A DNA stretch of 28,259 nt from Flavobacteriales bacterium UBA6165 (GCA_002422285.1 DIUF01000096.1:33694-61952); one strand, 5' to 3'. Positions 1-8,021 are shown, counted from the first letter of the stretch. Notes: generated from the letters alone by a model not told the origin. Made by a program: numbers and translations.

Positions 1-393
1 GAATTGCAAGAGGGACAAATTTGGGAAGCCGCTATGTTTGCTGCTGCCAAAAAAGTGGACAACTTAATTGCAGTGGTTGATTATAATGGTCGTCAGATTG
101 ATGGAGATGTTGAAGATGTTTTGTCATTGGGCAACTTGGCACAGAAATGGATAGCCTTTGGTTGGCAGGTTCTGGAAATGGATGGTCACAATATCGATGA
201 AATAAAAACCGTTATGGCTGAGGCAAAAGCTATGTTGGGCAAAGGTGTGCCAGTTGTAATTTTAATGCGCACCGAAATGGGGCAAGGCGTTGATTTTATG
301 GTTGGTTCACATAAATGGCACGGCGTGGCACCAAATCCAGAACAACTTGAAATTGCTTTGGCTCAATTGCCAGAGACTTTGGGAGACTATTAA
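1..393 (+). CDS. Transketolase, N-terminal (TPP-binding) subunit, 3' part only
   Basis: This is the C-terminal ~130 residues of the thiamine-diphosphate-binding half of a split transketolase (non-oxidative pentose phosphate pathway, cytoplasmic). The reading frame is open to the left edge, so the start lies outside the window. The first residues, ELQEGQIWEA, continue the family's GDGEL-QEGQ motif, and VDYNGRQIDG supplies the Asn that ends the GDG-x(~25)-N thiamine-diphosphate signature. Further family marks are the W-x-dGH segment (WQVLEMDGHNIDEI) and the terminal GSHKWHGVAPN segment. The TAA stop overlaps the ATG of the following vWA gene (TAATG), suggesting translational coupling. The other half of the enzyme starts about 1.35 kb downstream, so subunit genes that are usually adjacent are separated here by one gene. 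Confidence 0.95.
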   Translation, partial: ELQEGQIWEAAMFAAAKKVDNLIAVVDYNGRQIDGDVEDVLSLGNLAQKWIAFGWQVLEMDGHNIDEIKTVMAEAKAMLGKGVPVVILMRTEMGQGVDFMVGSHKWHGVAPNPEQLEIALAQLPETLGDY

Positions 394-1745
394 TGCGCAA
401 ACTTATCCTCATACTGTTCTTGCTCTGTGTTTATCAAGTGAAAGCACAAGAGCAGCTCACACGCATACTTTTTGTGTTTGATGCCTCCAACAGTATGCAC
501 GCACGTTGGGATGAATCTACACGAATCGCCATTGCCAAGGAAATTCTCCTGAAAACGGTTGACAGCTTGAGTACAATTCCAAATCTTGAAATTGCACTGC
601 GTGTTTATGGCCATCAGTCGCCTATAACTCCGAGTTATCAAGATTGTAATGACACCAAATTAGAAGTGCCGTTTGGACCAGGAAATCACGCGCGGATTAA
701 ACAGAAAATTCGTCAAATCCAACCTAAAGGCACCACGCCAATTGCCCGCAGTTTGGAGGCGTCGGCGGATGATTTCCCTGATAAAAACTCAAGAAATATC
801 ATCATTTTGATTACCGATGGTATTGAGGCTTGTGATGATGATCCTTGTATCATCGCGGATAAACTTCGTGCTAAAGGAATTACAATTCGTCCCTTTGTTA
901 TTGGTGTAGGTATAGATATGGAATACCTCAATTATTTTGATTGTATCGGAACTTATCTGGATGCCAATGACAAAAATTCGTTTTCATTGGTTATGAGAAC
1001 TGCGGTAAATAGTGCGTTGTCTGGCACAACAGTACAGGTTAATTTGAATAACATCAACGGAAAACCTCTTGAAACAAATGTGTCATTCAATTTATACAAG
1101 GCAGGAACAAAAACAATTGTCTACACCTTTGTGCATACGATGAACAAGAATCGTTTGCCCGACACCTTAATCATAGACGACAGAACTGTATATGATATTG
1201 AGGTCTTCTCAACTCCAGTTGTGAGTGCTCAAAACATTAAAATTATTCCTAATCGACATAATGTCATTGAGGTGGATGCTCCTCGGGGCTCACTTCAAGT
1301 GAAATTAATAAATCCAATAAGGAGCTATGCTGTTCCGATTAGAATCTATCGTGTTGAGAATCAGAAGACCCTCAATGTGCAGCAAATTGATGAGGTGGAT
1401 ATGTATATTGTAGGCACTTATGAAATTGAAATCATGACCTTGCCGAGGATTTATCGCACCGTGGAGATCAAACAAAGTGCAACGACAACTGTCAATATTC
1501 CAACGCCTGGACAATTCACATACCGCACTGGAACTCGAATTGTTGGACAAATTTTCGTTTTGAATCGAGATGGGACAATGGAATGGGTAACCAATTTGAG
1601 TGAAACAGACTTATCGGGTTCTTACAACTTACAACCCGGAGAATATGTTGTGGTTTACAGGAGTTTTCAGTCGATGAACACACTGCACACCACGAAAAAG
1701 AAATTTATTATTGTATCGAATAAAACAACAACGTTGAATTTATAA
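393..1745 (+). CDS. Exported von Willebrand factor A domain protein
   Basis: A 450-residue exported protein. Residues 1-19 form a signal peptide ending KAQ. A vWA domain follows at about 23-215 with a complete metal-ion-dependent adhesion site: D30-A-S32-N-S34, T114/T115 in KGTTPIARS, and D142 in ILITDGIEACDDDP. The remaining ~230 residues look all-beta, with several Ig- or prealbumin-like strand patterns, and end in hydrophobic strands without a recognisable sorting domain. The protein probably binds a ligand in the periplasm or at the surface through the metal site; the partner cannot be told from sequence. It overlaps the transketolase N-subunit stop by one base, and the C-subunit starts 2 bases after its own stop, so the three must be co-transcribed. 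A role in transketolase function is unlikely because this protein is exported and transketolase is cytoplasmic. Confidence 0.85.
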   Translation: MRKLILILFLLCVYQVKAQEQLTRILFVFDASNSMHARWDESTRIAIAKEILLKTVDSLSTIPNLEIALRVYGHQSPITPSYQDCNDTKLEVPFGPGNHARIKQKIRQIQPKGTTPIARSLEASADDFPDKNSRNIIILITDGIEACDDDPCIIADKLRAKGITIRPFVIGVGIDMEYLNYFDCIGTYLDANDKNSFSLVMRTAVNSALSGTTVQVNLNNINGKPLETNVSFNLYKAGTKTIVYTFVHTMNKNRLPDTLIIDDRTVYDIEVFSTPVVSAQNIKIIPNRHNVIEVDAPRGSLQVKLINPIRSYAVPIRIYRVENQKTLNVQQIDEVDMYIVGTYEIEIMTLPRIYRTVEIKQSATTTVNIPTPGQFTYRTGTRIVGQIFVLNRDGTMEWVTNLSETDLSGSYNLQPGEYVVVYRSFQSMNTLHTTKKKFIIVSNKTTTLNL

Positions 1746-1747
1746 TT

Positions 1748-2701
1748 ATGGCTATAGAAGTATTTGGCAAAAAAGACACGCGCTCTGGTTTCGGAGATGG
1801 ATTGTTAGAAGTTGGAAGAAAAAATGAAAATGTAGTTGGACTTTGCGCCGATCTTACAGGTTCATTGAAAATGAATGCTTTCGAAAAGGAGTTTCCAAAC
1901 CGTTTTGTGCAAGTGGGTATTGCAGAAGCGAATATGATGGGTATTGCTGCTGGAATGACCATCGGAGGAAAGATACCATACACCGGTACTTTCGCCAATT
2001 TCTCAACGGGTCGTGTATATGACCAAATCCGTCAGTCTATCGCTTATTCGAATAAGAATGTAAAAATTTGTGCCTCGCATGCTGGTATCACTTTGGGTGA
2101 GGATGGAGCAACACACCAAATTTTGGAGGACATTGGCATGATGCGCATGTTGCCCAATATGACGGTTATTGTTCCAGCAGATTACAACCAAACAAAAGCA
2201 GCCACGATTGCGATTGCAGAACACAATGGTCCAGTTTATTTGCGTTTTGGTCGCCCAGTTGTTCCCATTTTTGTTCCAGAAAACCAGCCTTTCGTAATTG
2301 GAAAAGCTGATGTACTTATTGAAGGTACAGATGTTACAATTGTAGCTTGTGGTCATTTGGTTTGGAAATCTATTGAGGCTGCTCAAATTTTGGCTGAACA
2401 AGGCATCAGCGCTGAAGTGATTAATATGCATACCATCAAACCATTTGATAGTGCTGCTTTATTAAAATCCATCGCGAAAACAGGTTGTGTGGTTAGTGCA
2501 GAAGAACACATGCGCAATGGTGGCTTGGGTGATGCAGTGGCGCAAGTTCTGTCTCAAGAAAATCCTACTCCTCAGGAATATGTTGCCGTCAATGATTCTT
2601 TTGGAGAAAGTGGTACGCCTGATGAATTGATGGCAAAATACAAGCTTGAGGCTGTTGATGTTGTTGCCGCTGTCAAAAAAGTGATTTCGAGAAAAGCTTA
2701 A
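1748..2701 (+). CDS. Transketolase, C-terminal subunit
   Basis: A 317-residue protein with the pyrimidine-binding and C-terminal domains of transketolase. It pairs with the subunit ending at 393 to transfer two-carbon ketol units between sugar phosphates. The pyrimidine domain carries the GIAEANMMGIAAG segment, whose Glu activates thiamine diphosphate. It is followed by SHAGITLGEDGATHQ with the active-site His, and by DYNQTKAATIA. The C-terminal third (about 190-317) is the transketolase C domain, with VVSAEEHMRNGGLGDAVA. Length matches stand-alone C subunits of about 310-330 residues. The start ATG lies 2 bases after the vWA stop and the stop is 3 bases before the aminotransferase start, so this is an operon-internal gene. 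Confidence 0.95.
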   Translation: MAIEVFGKKDTRSGFGDGLLEVGRKNENVVGLCADLTGSLKMNAFEKEFPNRFVQVGIAEANMMGIAAGMTIGGKIPYTGTFANFSTGRVYDQIRQSIAYSNKNVKICASHAGITLGEDGATHQILEDIGMMRMLPNMTVIVPADYNQTKAATIAIAEHNGPVYLRFGRPVVPIFVPENQPFVIGKADVLIEGTDVTIVACGHLVWKSIEAAQILAEQGISAEVINMHTIKPFDSAALLKSIAKTGCVVSAEEHMRNGGLGDAVAQVLSQENPTPQEYVAVNDSFGESGTPDELMAKYKLEAVDVVAAVKKVISRKA

Positions 2702-2704
2702 TAT

Positions 2705-3892
2705 ATGTCTAAAGCTCGCGAAATATTTCTAGAGCATTTGGGACAAACTTCACCTTTCCCATTTATGATTGATGTGGATAGGGCAGAGGGCGTTTATATA
2801 TATGATAAGTCGGGTAAGGCTTATATGGATATGATTTCTGGTGTTTCTGTCAACAACATCGGCCATCGACATCCTGAAGTTGTGAAAGCTTTGCAGGAGC
2901 AGTTAGACAAGCATCTTCATGTTATGGTTTATGGGGAATTTATTCAAGATACTGAAAATTTGCTCGCCGAACGATTGACAGCGCTTCTTCCAGATCAGTT
3001 GAACTGTGTTTATCCAGTCAATTCTGGCACAGAAGCCAATGAAGCTGCCATAAAATTGGCGCGTAGAGCAACAGGTCGCACAGAGCTTATTTCTTTTCGA
3101 GGCTCTTATCATGGCTCCACAATTGGGTCTTTGAGTATTTCTGGAAACGAGGTGAAGAAATTGGCTTTTCGACCGCTGCTGCCTGATGTACGATTTATAC
3201 ACCATAATGTATATGAGGATTTAGCGCATATCACTGAAAAAACTGCAGGGGTAATATTGGAAACCATACAGGGTGATGCGGGCGTTAGAATTCCTGACAT
3301 GGCATATATGCAGGAACTGAGAAAGCGCTGCACTGAAGTCGGTGCTTTGCTGATTTTCGATGAAATCCAGGCCGGTATGGGCAGAACGGGAAAAATGTTC
3401 GCTTTTGAACACTATAATGTAGTACCTGATGTTTTGACTTTAGGTAAAGCTTTGGGTGGAGGTATGAATATTGGCGCTCTGGTTTCTTCTGCTCAATTAT
3501 TGAAGTTGTTCACTTTTAATCCTATGTTGGGTCATATTACCACGTTTGGCGGACATCCAATGCCATGTGCTGCTGCTGCTGCAACGCTCAAAGTGCTTTC
3601 GGAATTGGATTTTGATGAAGTAGAACGTTTGGGCGCACTTATTGAACGCCGTCTTAATCAGCATCCAGAGGTAAAAGAAATTCGCAGAAAAGGTATGTTT
3701 TTCGCAATCGATATGGCTTGTGCGGAGCGCGTGGCTAAAGTTGTTGAGCGCTGCTTAGAATTAGGGGTTATCACTTTCTGGTTTTTATCGCATCCTTACA
3801 GTTTTCGATTGGCACCTCCTTTGGTGATTTCAGAAAAAGAAGTAAACACAGCTTTGGAACTTATTTTACAGGCTATTGACGAAACCCAATAG
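2705..3892 (+). CDS. Class-III PLP-dependent aminotransferase
   Basis: A 395-residue, full-length fold-type I aminotransferase of the acetylornithine/ornithine/4-aminobutyrate group. Visible marks are NSGTEANE (106-113), which binds the PLP phosphate; SYHG (134-137) with the ring-stacking Tyr; the FDEIQAGMGRTG motif with Asp219 for the PLP nitrogen; and LTLGKALGGGMN with the Schiff-base Lys248. TTFGGHPMPCAAA follows as the usual phosphate-contact region. The natural substrate cannot be assigned: no arg or lys biosynthesis gene lies next to it, and Bacteroidota carry several such paralogues. It is the last gene of the transketolase operon, 3 bases after the preceding stop. No clear hairpin terminator is seen before the next gene. 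Confidence 0.9.
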   Translation: MSKAREIFLEHLGQTSPFPFMIDVDRAEGVYIYDKSGKAYMDMISGVSVNNIGHRHPEVVKALQEQLDKHLHVMVYGEFIQDTENLLAERLTALLPDQLNCVYPVNSGTEANEAAIKLARRATGRTELISFRGSYHGSTIGSLSISGNEVKKLAFRPLLPDVRFIHHNVYEDLAHITEKTAGVILETIQGDAGVRIPDMAYMQELRKRCTEVGALLIFDEIQAGMGRTGKMFAFEHYNVVPDVLTLGKALGGGMNIGALVSSAQLLKLFTFNPMLGHITTFGGHPMPCAAAAATLKVLSELDFDEVERLGALIERRLNQHPEVKEIRRKGMFFAIDMACAERVAKVVERCLELGVITFWFLSHPYSFRLAPPLVISEKEVNTALELILQAIDETQ

Positions 3893-3981
3893 GGACTTTG
3901 TTTTGCTTTCTGAAAAAGCTAAATCTTTTGTTTTGAAACCTTTGTTTATGTGAATCGTTGAAGCATGCAAAATCTTCAACT

Positions 3982-4563
3982 ATGAAAAAGCTTACGTATT
4001 TTTTTCTATTTGCTGCATTTTCGCTTTCACTTATGACGAGCGAGAAGGTCATTCATGTAACTGAATTATCCGAGTATAGATTCACCAATTATTCATTCTC
4101 AAGGGTTGTTGACTCTATGCTAAACACCTTCGACTATTCATGTCATAGCGACGTCAATATGAATAGAGACTCTTTACTAAGGGTGCAATACGGTTTTTCT
4201 TGTGACAATAACTCTACTGGTATGGCTTGGAAAATTAGCTCTACTCAAAGAACGGGTTCATCAACCCCGTCTTATTTCTTTGAGCCTATGTACACCAACA
4301 AAGTACTTTGTGCAGATGTCAAGAACAGTATTAACTCTTTTGTTCGATTGGGCCGACATAGAATTGTCTTTGATAGCAAAGATATTCGATTGAAGCATTT
4401 GTTTAAAATGACTAACGAGTCAACGGAGAAATTTTGTTTGGTTGACAATAATAAATCTTGTGTACCAGGATTCCCCATTGATTCTCATTTTGTAATTGAT
4501 GGTCAGTTTGGTAAATACGATGTATTGGCTGCACACCATTTAGATTGTTCAAAACGACCATAG
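3982..4563 (+). CDS. Secreted protein of unknown family, first of a tandem paralogous pair
   Basis: A 193-residue protein that I do not recognise. Residues 1-20 form a signal peptide (MKKLTYFFLFAAFSLSLMTS). An in-frame ATG lies 24 bases upstream, but this ATG is preferred because it gives a normal signal peptide and matches the start of the paralogue at 4798. The two proteins share roughly half their residues: EKV-x2-VTEL near the N-terminus, SM-x-NTFDYSC, NRDSLL-x-V-x-YGF-x-C-x-NN, YTNK, TEKFC-x-VDNNK and PGFPIDSHFVV. Four cysteines are shared (DYSC, GFxC, EKFC, LDC), suggesting two disulfides in an extracytoplasmic fold; this copy has an extra Cys in KSCVPG and one in VLCADV. It is followed by a strong terminator, so it is probably transcribed separately from its sister. 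Confidence 0.75.
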   Translation: MKKLTYFFLFAAFSLSLMTSEKVIHVTELSEYRFTNYSFSRVVDSMLNTFDYSCHSDVNMNRDSLLRVQYGFSCDNNSTGMAWKISSTQRTGSSTPSYFFEPMYTNKVLCADVKNSINSFVRLGRHRIVFDSKDIRLKHLFKMTNESTEKFCLVDNNKSCVPGFPIDSHFVIDGQFGKYDVLAAHHLDCSKRP

Positions 4564-4596
4564 AATAGTCAAATCACACAGCAGAATAAGCTTCTT

Positions 4597-4642
4597 TTAC
4601 ACCTCACTCAATTTTTTTTGGGTGAGGTGTAATTTTTTTTTT
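4597..4642 (+). terminator. Rho-independent terminator after first paralogue
   Basis: An 11-bp perfect stem, TTACACCTCAC pairing with GTGAGGTGTAA, extends inward by a wobble pair and one G-C pair. It has a T-rich loop and is followed by ten T residues. It lies 33 bases after the stop of the gene ending at 4563. Confidence 0.9.
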
Positions 4643-4673
4643 AGAGCTAAGTTATTGATTTTCAGTGTATATT

Positions 4674-4751
4674 ATGCTTGAATAGTATTTTTGCATAATT
4701 TTTTTCACTACAATGCTTGCATAGTAAAATTAAAATACTATTTTTGCATAA
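4674..4751 (+). repeat. Short direct repeats containing duplicated promoter-like motif
   Basis: Two related blocks lie in the spacer between the paralogues. The motif ATGCTTGnATAGTA occurs at 4674 and again at 4713. The motif AATAnTATTTTTGCATAA occurs at 4681-4698 and again ending at 4751. Each copy of the second motif contains a TATTTTTG element matching the Bacteroidota -7 consensus TAnnTTTG. Only the downstream copy has a correctly spaced TTG upstream. The block could be a tandem promoter or repeated regulator-binding sites. Confidence 0.6.
4717..4746 (+). promoter_or_regulatory. Bacteroidota-type promoter for second paralogue
   Basis: TTG at 4717-4719, a 19-base spacer and TATTTTTG at 4739-4746 fit the Bacteroidota -33/-7 consensus (TTTG, about 19 nt, TAnnTTTG). 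The predicted transcription start is near 4753, giving a 5' leader of about 45 bases before the ATG at 4798. Confidence 0.7.
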
Positions 4752-4797
4752 GAGATTTTTGAAAAACACGCTTGTCTAACTCTAAAAATTAAATGCT

Positions 4798-5397
4798 ATG
4801 AAAAAGTTTTTATTTATCCCAGCCGCAATTGTTTTGATGATGTCAATCATGAACAATGAGAAAGTTTGTAACGTAACTGAATTAAAAGAATATCAATTGA
4901 CGAATCGTCAGCTTGCAATTCTTTTAGATTCCATGATGAATACATTCGATTATTCCTGTTTCGATGAAGTGAAGTTGAACAGAGATTCCCTTTTACAAGT
5001 GCACTACGGTTTCAATTGTTCTAACAATCTATCAGACATGGCTTGGAGAGTATCTTCATACTCTCGTAATGGTGCAGAGCCATCGTTGTGGCTTGAGCCG
5101 GTATATACCAACAAGATTCACACGAGTCAAATTCGTTCTATGGTGAACTCTTTTGCGAAAGTGGGCAATCACAGAGTTATTTTTGATTACAATGATATTC
5201 GTATTCGCGCTATGTTTAGAATTGTGGAAGAACCAACAGAGAAGTTTTGTGTTGTGGACAACAATAAAGATGGTATGCCTGGTTTTCCAATCGATTCTCA
5301 CTTTGTGGTGAGCAAATTTAGTGGCAAATTCAAAGTGGCAACTTCTACAAAATTAGATTGTGTTCACCGTGAAAAATTGAACGCTCGTAGATTTTAA
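4798..5397 (+). CDS. Secreted protein of unknown family, second of a tandem paralogous pair
   Basis: A 199-residue paralogue of the protein encoded at 3982-4563, aligning along its whole length with roughly 50% identity by eye. It has the same short signal peptide (MKKFLFIPAAIVLMMSI), the same four shared cysteines and the same conserved blocks (SMMNTFDYSC, NRDSLLQVHYGFNC, PTEKFCVVDNNK, PGFPIDSHFVV). It has a slightly longer basic tail (REKLNARRF). I do not recognise the family, and no catalytic motif or sorting signal is evident. Charged and aromatic residues are spread evenly, as in a compact globular secreted domain. The gene has its own promoter in the spacer and its own terminator, so the pair may be expressed under different conditions. 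Confidence 0.75.
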   Translation: MKKFLFIPAAIVLMMSIMNNEKVCNVTELKEYQLTNRQLAILLDSMMNTFDYSCFDEVKLNRDSLLQVHYGFNCSNNLSDMAWRVSSYSRNGAEPSLWLEPVYTNKIHTSQIRSMVNSFAKVGNHRVIFDYNDIRIRAMFRIVEEPTEKFCVVDNNKDGMPGFPIDSHFVVSKFSGKFKVATSTKLDCVHREKLNARRF

Positions 5398-5422
5398 CTC
5401 TTTTTTTCTCCGTCCGTGTGTG

Positions 5423-5458
5423 TAGGGATTGTGGCAACGGCTACAATCCCTATTTTTT
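5423..5458 (+). terminator. Rho-independent terminator after second paralogue
   Basis: A perfect 10-bp stem, TAGGGATTGT pairing with ACAATCCCTA, can extend by three more pairs to an AACG tetraloop, and is followed by six T residues. It starts 26 bases after the stop at 5397. It also argues against starting the next gene at the upstream in-frame ATG at 5418. Confidence 0.92.
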
Positions 5459-5492
5459 GTTAAATAATGCGCCGATTCAATTGAAATGGAAC

Positions 5493-5500
5493 TACTTTTG
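5493..5500 (+). promoter_or_regulatory. Probable -7 promoter element (TACTTTTG)
   Basis: TACTTTTG matches the Bacteroidota TAnnTTTG element and lies 26 bases before the ATG at 5526. No TTG is found at the expected distance upstream, so support comes from the -7 element and its position after a terminator. Confidence 0.5.
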
Positions 5501-5525
5501 CAAGCCCAAAATCAAATTTTTAAAG

Positions 5526-7139
5526 ATGAAAAGAAAACTGATATTTACCGTGCCTTCGTTTTTGTTGGCTTGCATGTTGACAGCACAATCTTCTAACCCA
5601 ATCCAATGGGGTAATGTTGAAAAATATAGAGGTCAAACGCAGAAAATTGTCAATGTCAATGGTCAGAGTTTTACGGTTGTGGTCAACAGAAGCGGTTTCT
5701 TTAGTGCTTTATTTCCGAATAGTCAAAAAGTGATTCTGCGTGAAGTGGCTTCTTTGAATGCTGTTTCTGAGAGTAAAATTCAGCTCAAAGGCGATGGCAG
5801 AAATTTATTTGCCGCTGATGTGGTTGGTTTGAATAGAGATTTGATAACATTGAGTCAGAGAATGAGAACTTTTGAGGGCAAGAATGAAATGTTTTTGCAT
5901 CAATTTAATGCATCAAATCCATCTGGGCCTGTTGAAGGCGAAAAGGTGATTTCTTATTTCGTGTTTGATGCGCCCTCTCAAGCCAAGCAAATCGGCATGA
6001 TGAGTTCTGAGGATTTTTCAAAAGTTGCTGCTTTTTACACAATTCCTGTTCGTCCGAATGAGTTTCCAGGATTTGGTTACGTACTTTTTGATCAAGCAAA
6101 AGGTAAATACGCGCAACATGTTACCCAATTACCTTACTTGAATTTTCAGCTTGATTTTTCGGATGCGTTTATTGCCAATAATGGAGATTTCTATGTCTTG
6201 GCCAATGAATTCTATCCAATGAATCCCAATATACCTATCAGCCCGATGAATCGTCTTTTTGCGAAAATAAAAGCATTTAAAGTGGTTGACGGCAAGTTTT
6301 CTGAATTTGAAGTTAATCAGCCAGGTTTCGTTGTGCAAAATATGAAAATGGCGACAGACAAAGACAATAACTTTGTGGCCTCAGGTTTTTATGCGGATGA
6401 CATCTACAGTGGGGTGCGTGGGGTGTTTTTCATGGTTTTGGACCGTAAAACAAATGATGTTTTGCAATTGCGCAAACAACCTTTTACGGCTGAGTTTTTG
6501 AACAGTGGTGTTGCAGCATGGGAGCAATCATGGCGTGATAGAAATAGACAAAATGCCACCAAGCCTCAGGCACTCGCAGATTTCAAGGTTTTAGATTTCA
6601 GACAAACTCAAGATGGTGGCTATGTGGTTATTACAGAAAATCAGAGTGTAGTTTTGGAAGCTCGCCAAACAGGAACTCCAGAAAATCCTAGAATTACCTA
6701 CACAGAGCGTTTCTTTTTTGATGATTTGATTGTTTACCGATTGGATGCTGCCGGTACTTTACAATGGGTGAGAAGATTGCCGAAAAATCAGATGTCGAGC
6801 AACGACGGAGGTCAACATCTTGGGGTGGCTCACGGTGTAACCGACCGTTCTGTGCATATTCTTTTCAATGATATTCGAAGGAATTATGGCAACGATGGTA
6901 GGTTTTTGGAAGGACAATTTCCTTTCCCTGTTCAATTTTTAGCAGGGAATAACGTGATTGGATATATCAATATGAACTTGGAAACTGGCGCATTTACGAG
7001 AACTATGCTGCCTGGTTTGACTGAAAATAAAGTGGTTTTAGTACCGCATTTGTGTGAGTTCAACTACAACACCAAAGAAATGATTTTTTATGGACAACGG
7101 AATAGAAAACACCGTTTTGGTCACATGAGATTGCAATAG
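5526..7139 (+). CDS. Secreted protein of unknown function, 537 aa
   Basis: I do not recognise this family. Translation is placed at ATG 5526 because it begins a signal peptide (MKRKLIFTVPSFLLACMLTAQ) and lies after both the terminator and the TACTTTTG element. Cleavage is probably after TAQ; the LLAC at residues 13-16 could alternatively act as a lipobox. The mature part is rich in beta-strand patterns, with segments such as DNNFVASGFYADD, TQDGGYVVITENQS and LQWVRRLPKNQ. These resemble the repeated 'DGGYVV' strands of secreted Bacteroidota beta-propeller proteins, but no clear repeat period could be established. There is no type IX C-terminal sorting domain, so the protein is probably periplasmic or outer-membrane associated. 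It has its own promoter and terminator. Confidence 0.75.
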   Translation: MKRKLIFTVPSFLLACMLTAQSSNPIQWGNVEKYRGQTQKIVNVNGQSFTVVVNRSGFFSALFPNSQKVILREVASLNAVSESKIQLKGDGRNLFAADVVGLNRDLITLSQRMRTFEGKNEMFLHQFNASNPSGPVEGEKVISYFVFDAPSQAKQIGMMSSEDFSKVAAFYTIPVRPNEFPGFGYVLFDQAKGKYAQHVTQLPYLNFQLDFSDAFIANNGDFYVLANEFYPMNPNIPISPMNRLFAKIKAFKVVDGKFSEFEVNQPGFVVQNMKMATDKDNNFVASGFYADDIYSGVRGVFFMVLDRKTNDVLQLRKQPFTAEFLNSGVAAWEQSWRDRNRQNATKPQALADFKVLDFRQTQDGGYVVITENQSVVLEARQTGTPENPRITYTERFFFDDLIVYRLDAAGTLQWVRRLPKNQMSSNDGGQHLGVAHGVTDRSVHILFNDIRRNYGNDGRFLEGQFPFPVQFLAGNNVIGYINMNLETGAFTRTMLPGLTENKVVLVPHLCEFNYNTKEMIFYGQRNRKHRFGHMRLQ

Positions 7140-7158
7140 AGAATTTGAAAATAAAAAG

Positions 7159-7189
7159 GAGTGGTATCATTTGATACCACTCTTTTTTT
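7159..7189. terminator. Bidirectional rho-independent terminator between convergent genes
   Basis: GAGTGGTATCA pairs perfectly with TGATACCACTC. The stem has seven T residues on the right (for the + gene ending at 7139) and an A-rich run on the left at 7151-7157 (for the - gene ending at 7207). Confidence 0.88.
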
Positions 7190-7206
7190 GCTCTATAATT
7201 AGCTGT

Positions 7207-7923
7207 TTATCTGCGCCCTTGAGCAATTTTCCACTCGCGGTACATATCGAAATAACTTTTGGTTTCAAGAATGATGACGCCTCCTGTTGTATCACCATAT
7301 TTTGCAGGAATACCGCCTGTGTAAACCGTTACACCACCAATTGCACTGCCTGGAAATCTGTTTAAATTGTCAGATTTTACTCCGTCTACAAAGAAGATGA
7401 CGTCTCCCGGGCGTGAACCACGGATAACAAAATCACCGTTGTTGGTGCGCGAAATATCAGAGGACATGTTTTCAATCATAGACGCTACATCAAGTCTGTT
7501 TACGCTTAGTGCAATATCTTCTGGAAGCATGGTAATCATGTGTTCATTGCCCTGATCTATCATTGGATGTCTTCCAATAATTTCGGTTTCAACTGTCATC
7601 ACATAAGTGGAAAAATAAACGTCAGGCACTGCGCAAATCCCATCTGGTTTTACATACTGATTGTGAACAATCATAGTGTCTTTTGAGTTTTTGATGTATA
7701 GTGAATAGATCCCAGGCGGAACAGCTGAGATTCTAAATCTGCCTTCTAAATTGGTTGTGGCAAATAGTTTAGAAGCGCCTACTTCAACCCAAACGCGTGC
7801 TCCAATGATGGGTTGTTGATCGGTGGAATCCAATACTTTTCCGATGATATCACCGTTCATGTTTTGTGCTGCGGCCATTCCGATACTTGCGAATGCCAAG
7901 ACAGCTAAAATTAACTTTTTCAT
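7207..7923 (-). CDS. Exported carboxypeptidase-regulatory plus TonB-plug domain protein without beta-barrel
   Basis: A 238-residue protein with a signal peptide (residues 1-20, ending MAAAQ). A carboxypeptidase-regulatory-like beta-sandwich follows at about 24-100 (IIGKVLDSTDQQPIIGARVWV, NLEGRFRISAVPPGIYSLYI). After it comes a TonB-dependent-receptor plug-like domain at about 125-228 (DFVIRGSRPGDVIFFVDGVKSD, GGVTVYTGGIPAKYGDTTGGVIIL). SusC/TonB receptors continue from here into a 22-strand barrel of 600 or more residues; this protein instead stops about 10 residues after the plug. The stop is followed by a good terminator and no barrel-coding sequence lies beyond it, so it looks like a genuine small protein rather than a recent truncation. 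Its role is unknown. The plug alone could act as a periplasmic binding or adaptor module. Confidence 0.85.
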   Translation of the reverse strand: MKKLILAVLAFASIGMAAAQNMNGDIIGKVLDSTDQQPIIGARVWVEVGASKLFATTNLEGRFRISAVPPGIYSLYIKNSKDTMIVHNQYVKPDGICAVPDVYFSTYVMTVETEIIGRHPMIDQGNEHMITMLPEDIALSVNRLDVASMIENMSSDISRTNNGDFVIRGSRPGDVIFFVDGVKSDNLNRFPGSAIGGVTVYTGGIPAKYGDTTGGVIILETKSYFDMYREWKIAQGRR

Positions 7924-8021
7924 ATCTATATTTTTTGAATTACTAGGAGATGACTCTCATCGCCTTTCAAAAACTATGATGCAAGAAAGTTTAGGATTCC
8001 ATAAAATGGTATGAATAAAAA

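Noticed and set aside
5418..5525. Upstream ATG extension of the 537-aa secreted protein
   Set aside because: The ATG lies beside a perfect terminator hairpin and upstream of the presumed -7 element, and the extension would bury the signal peptide.
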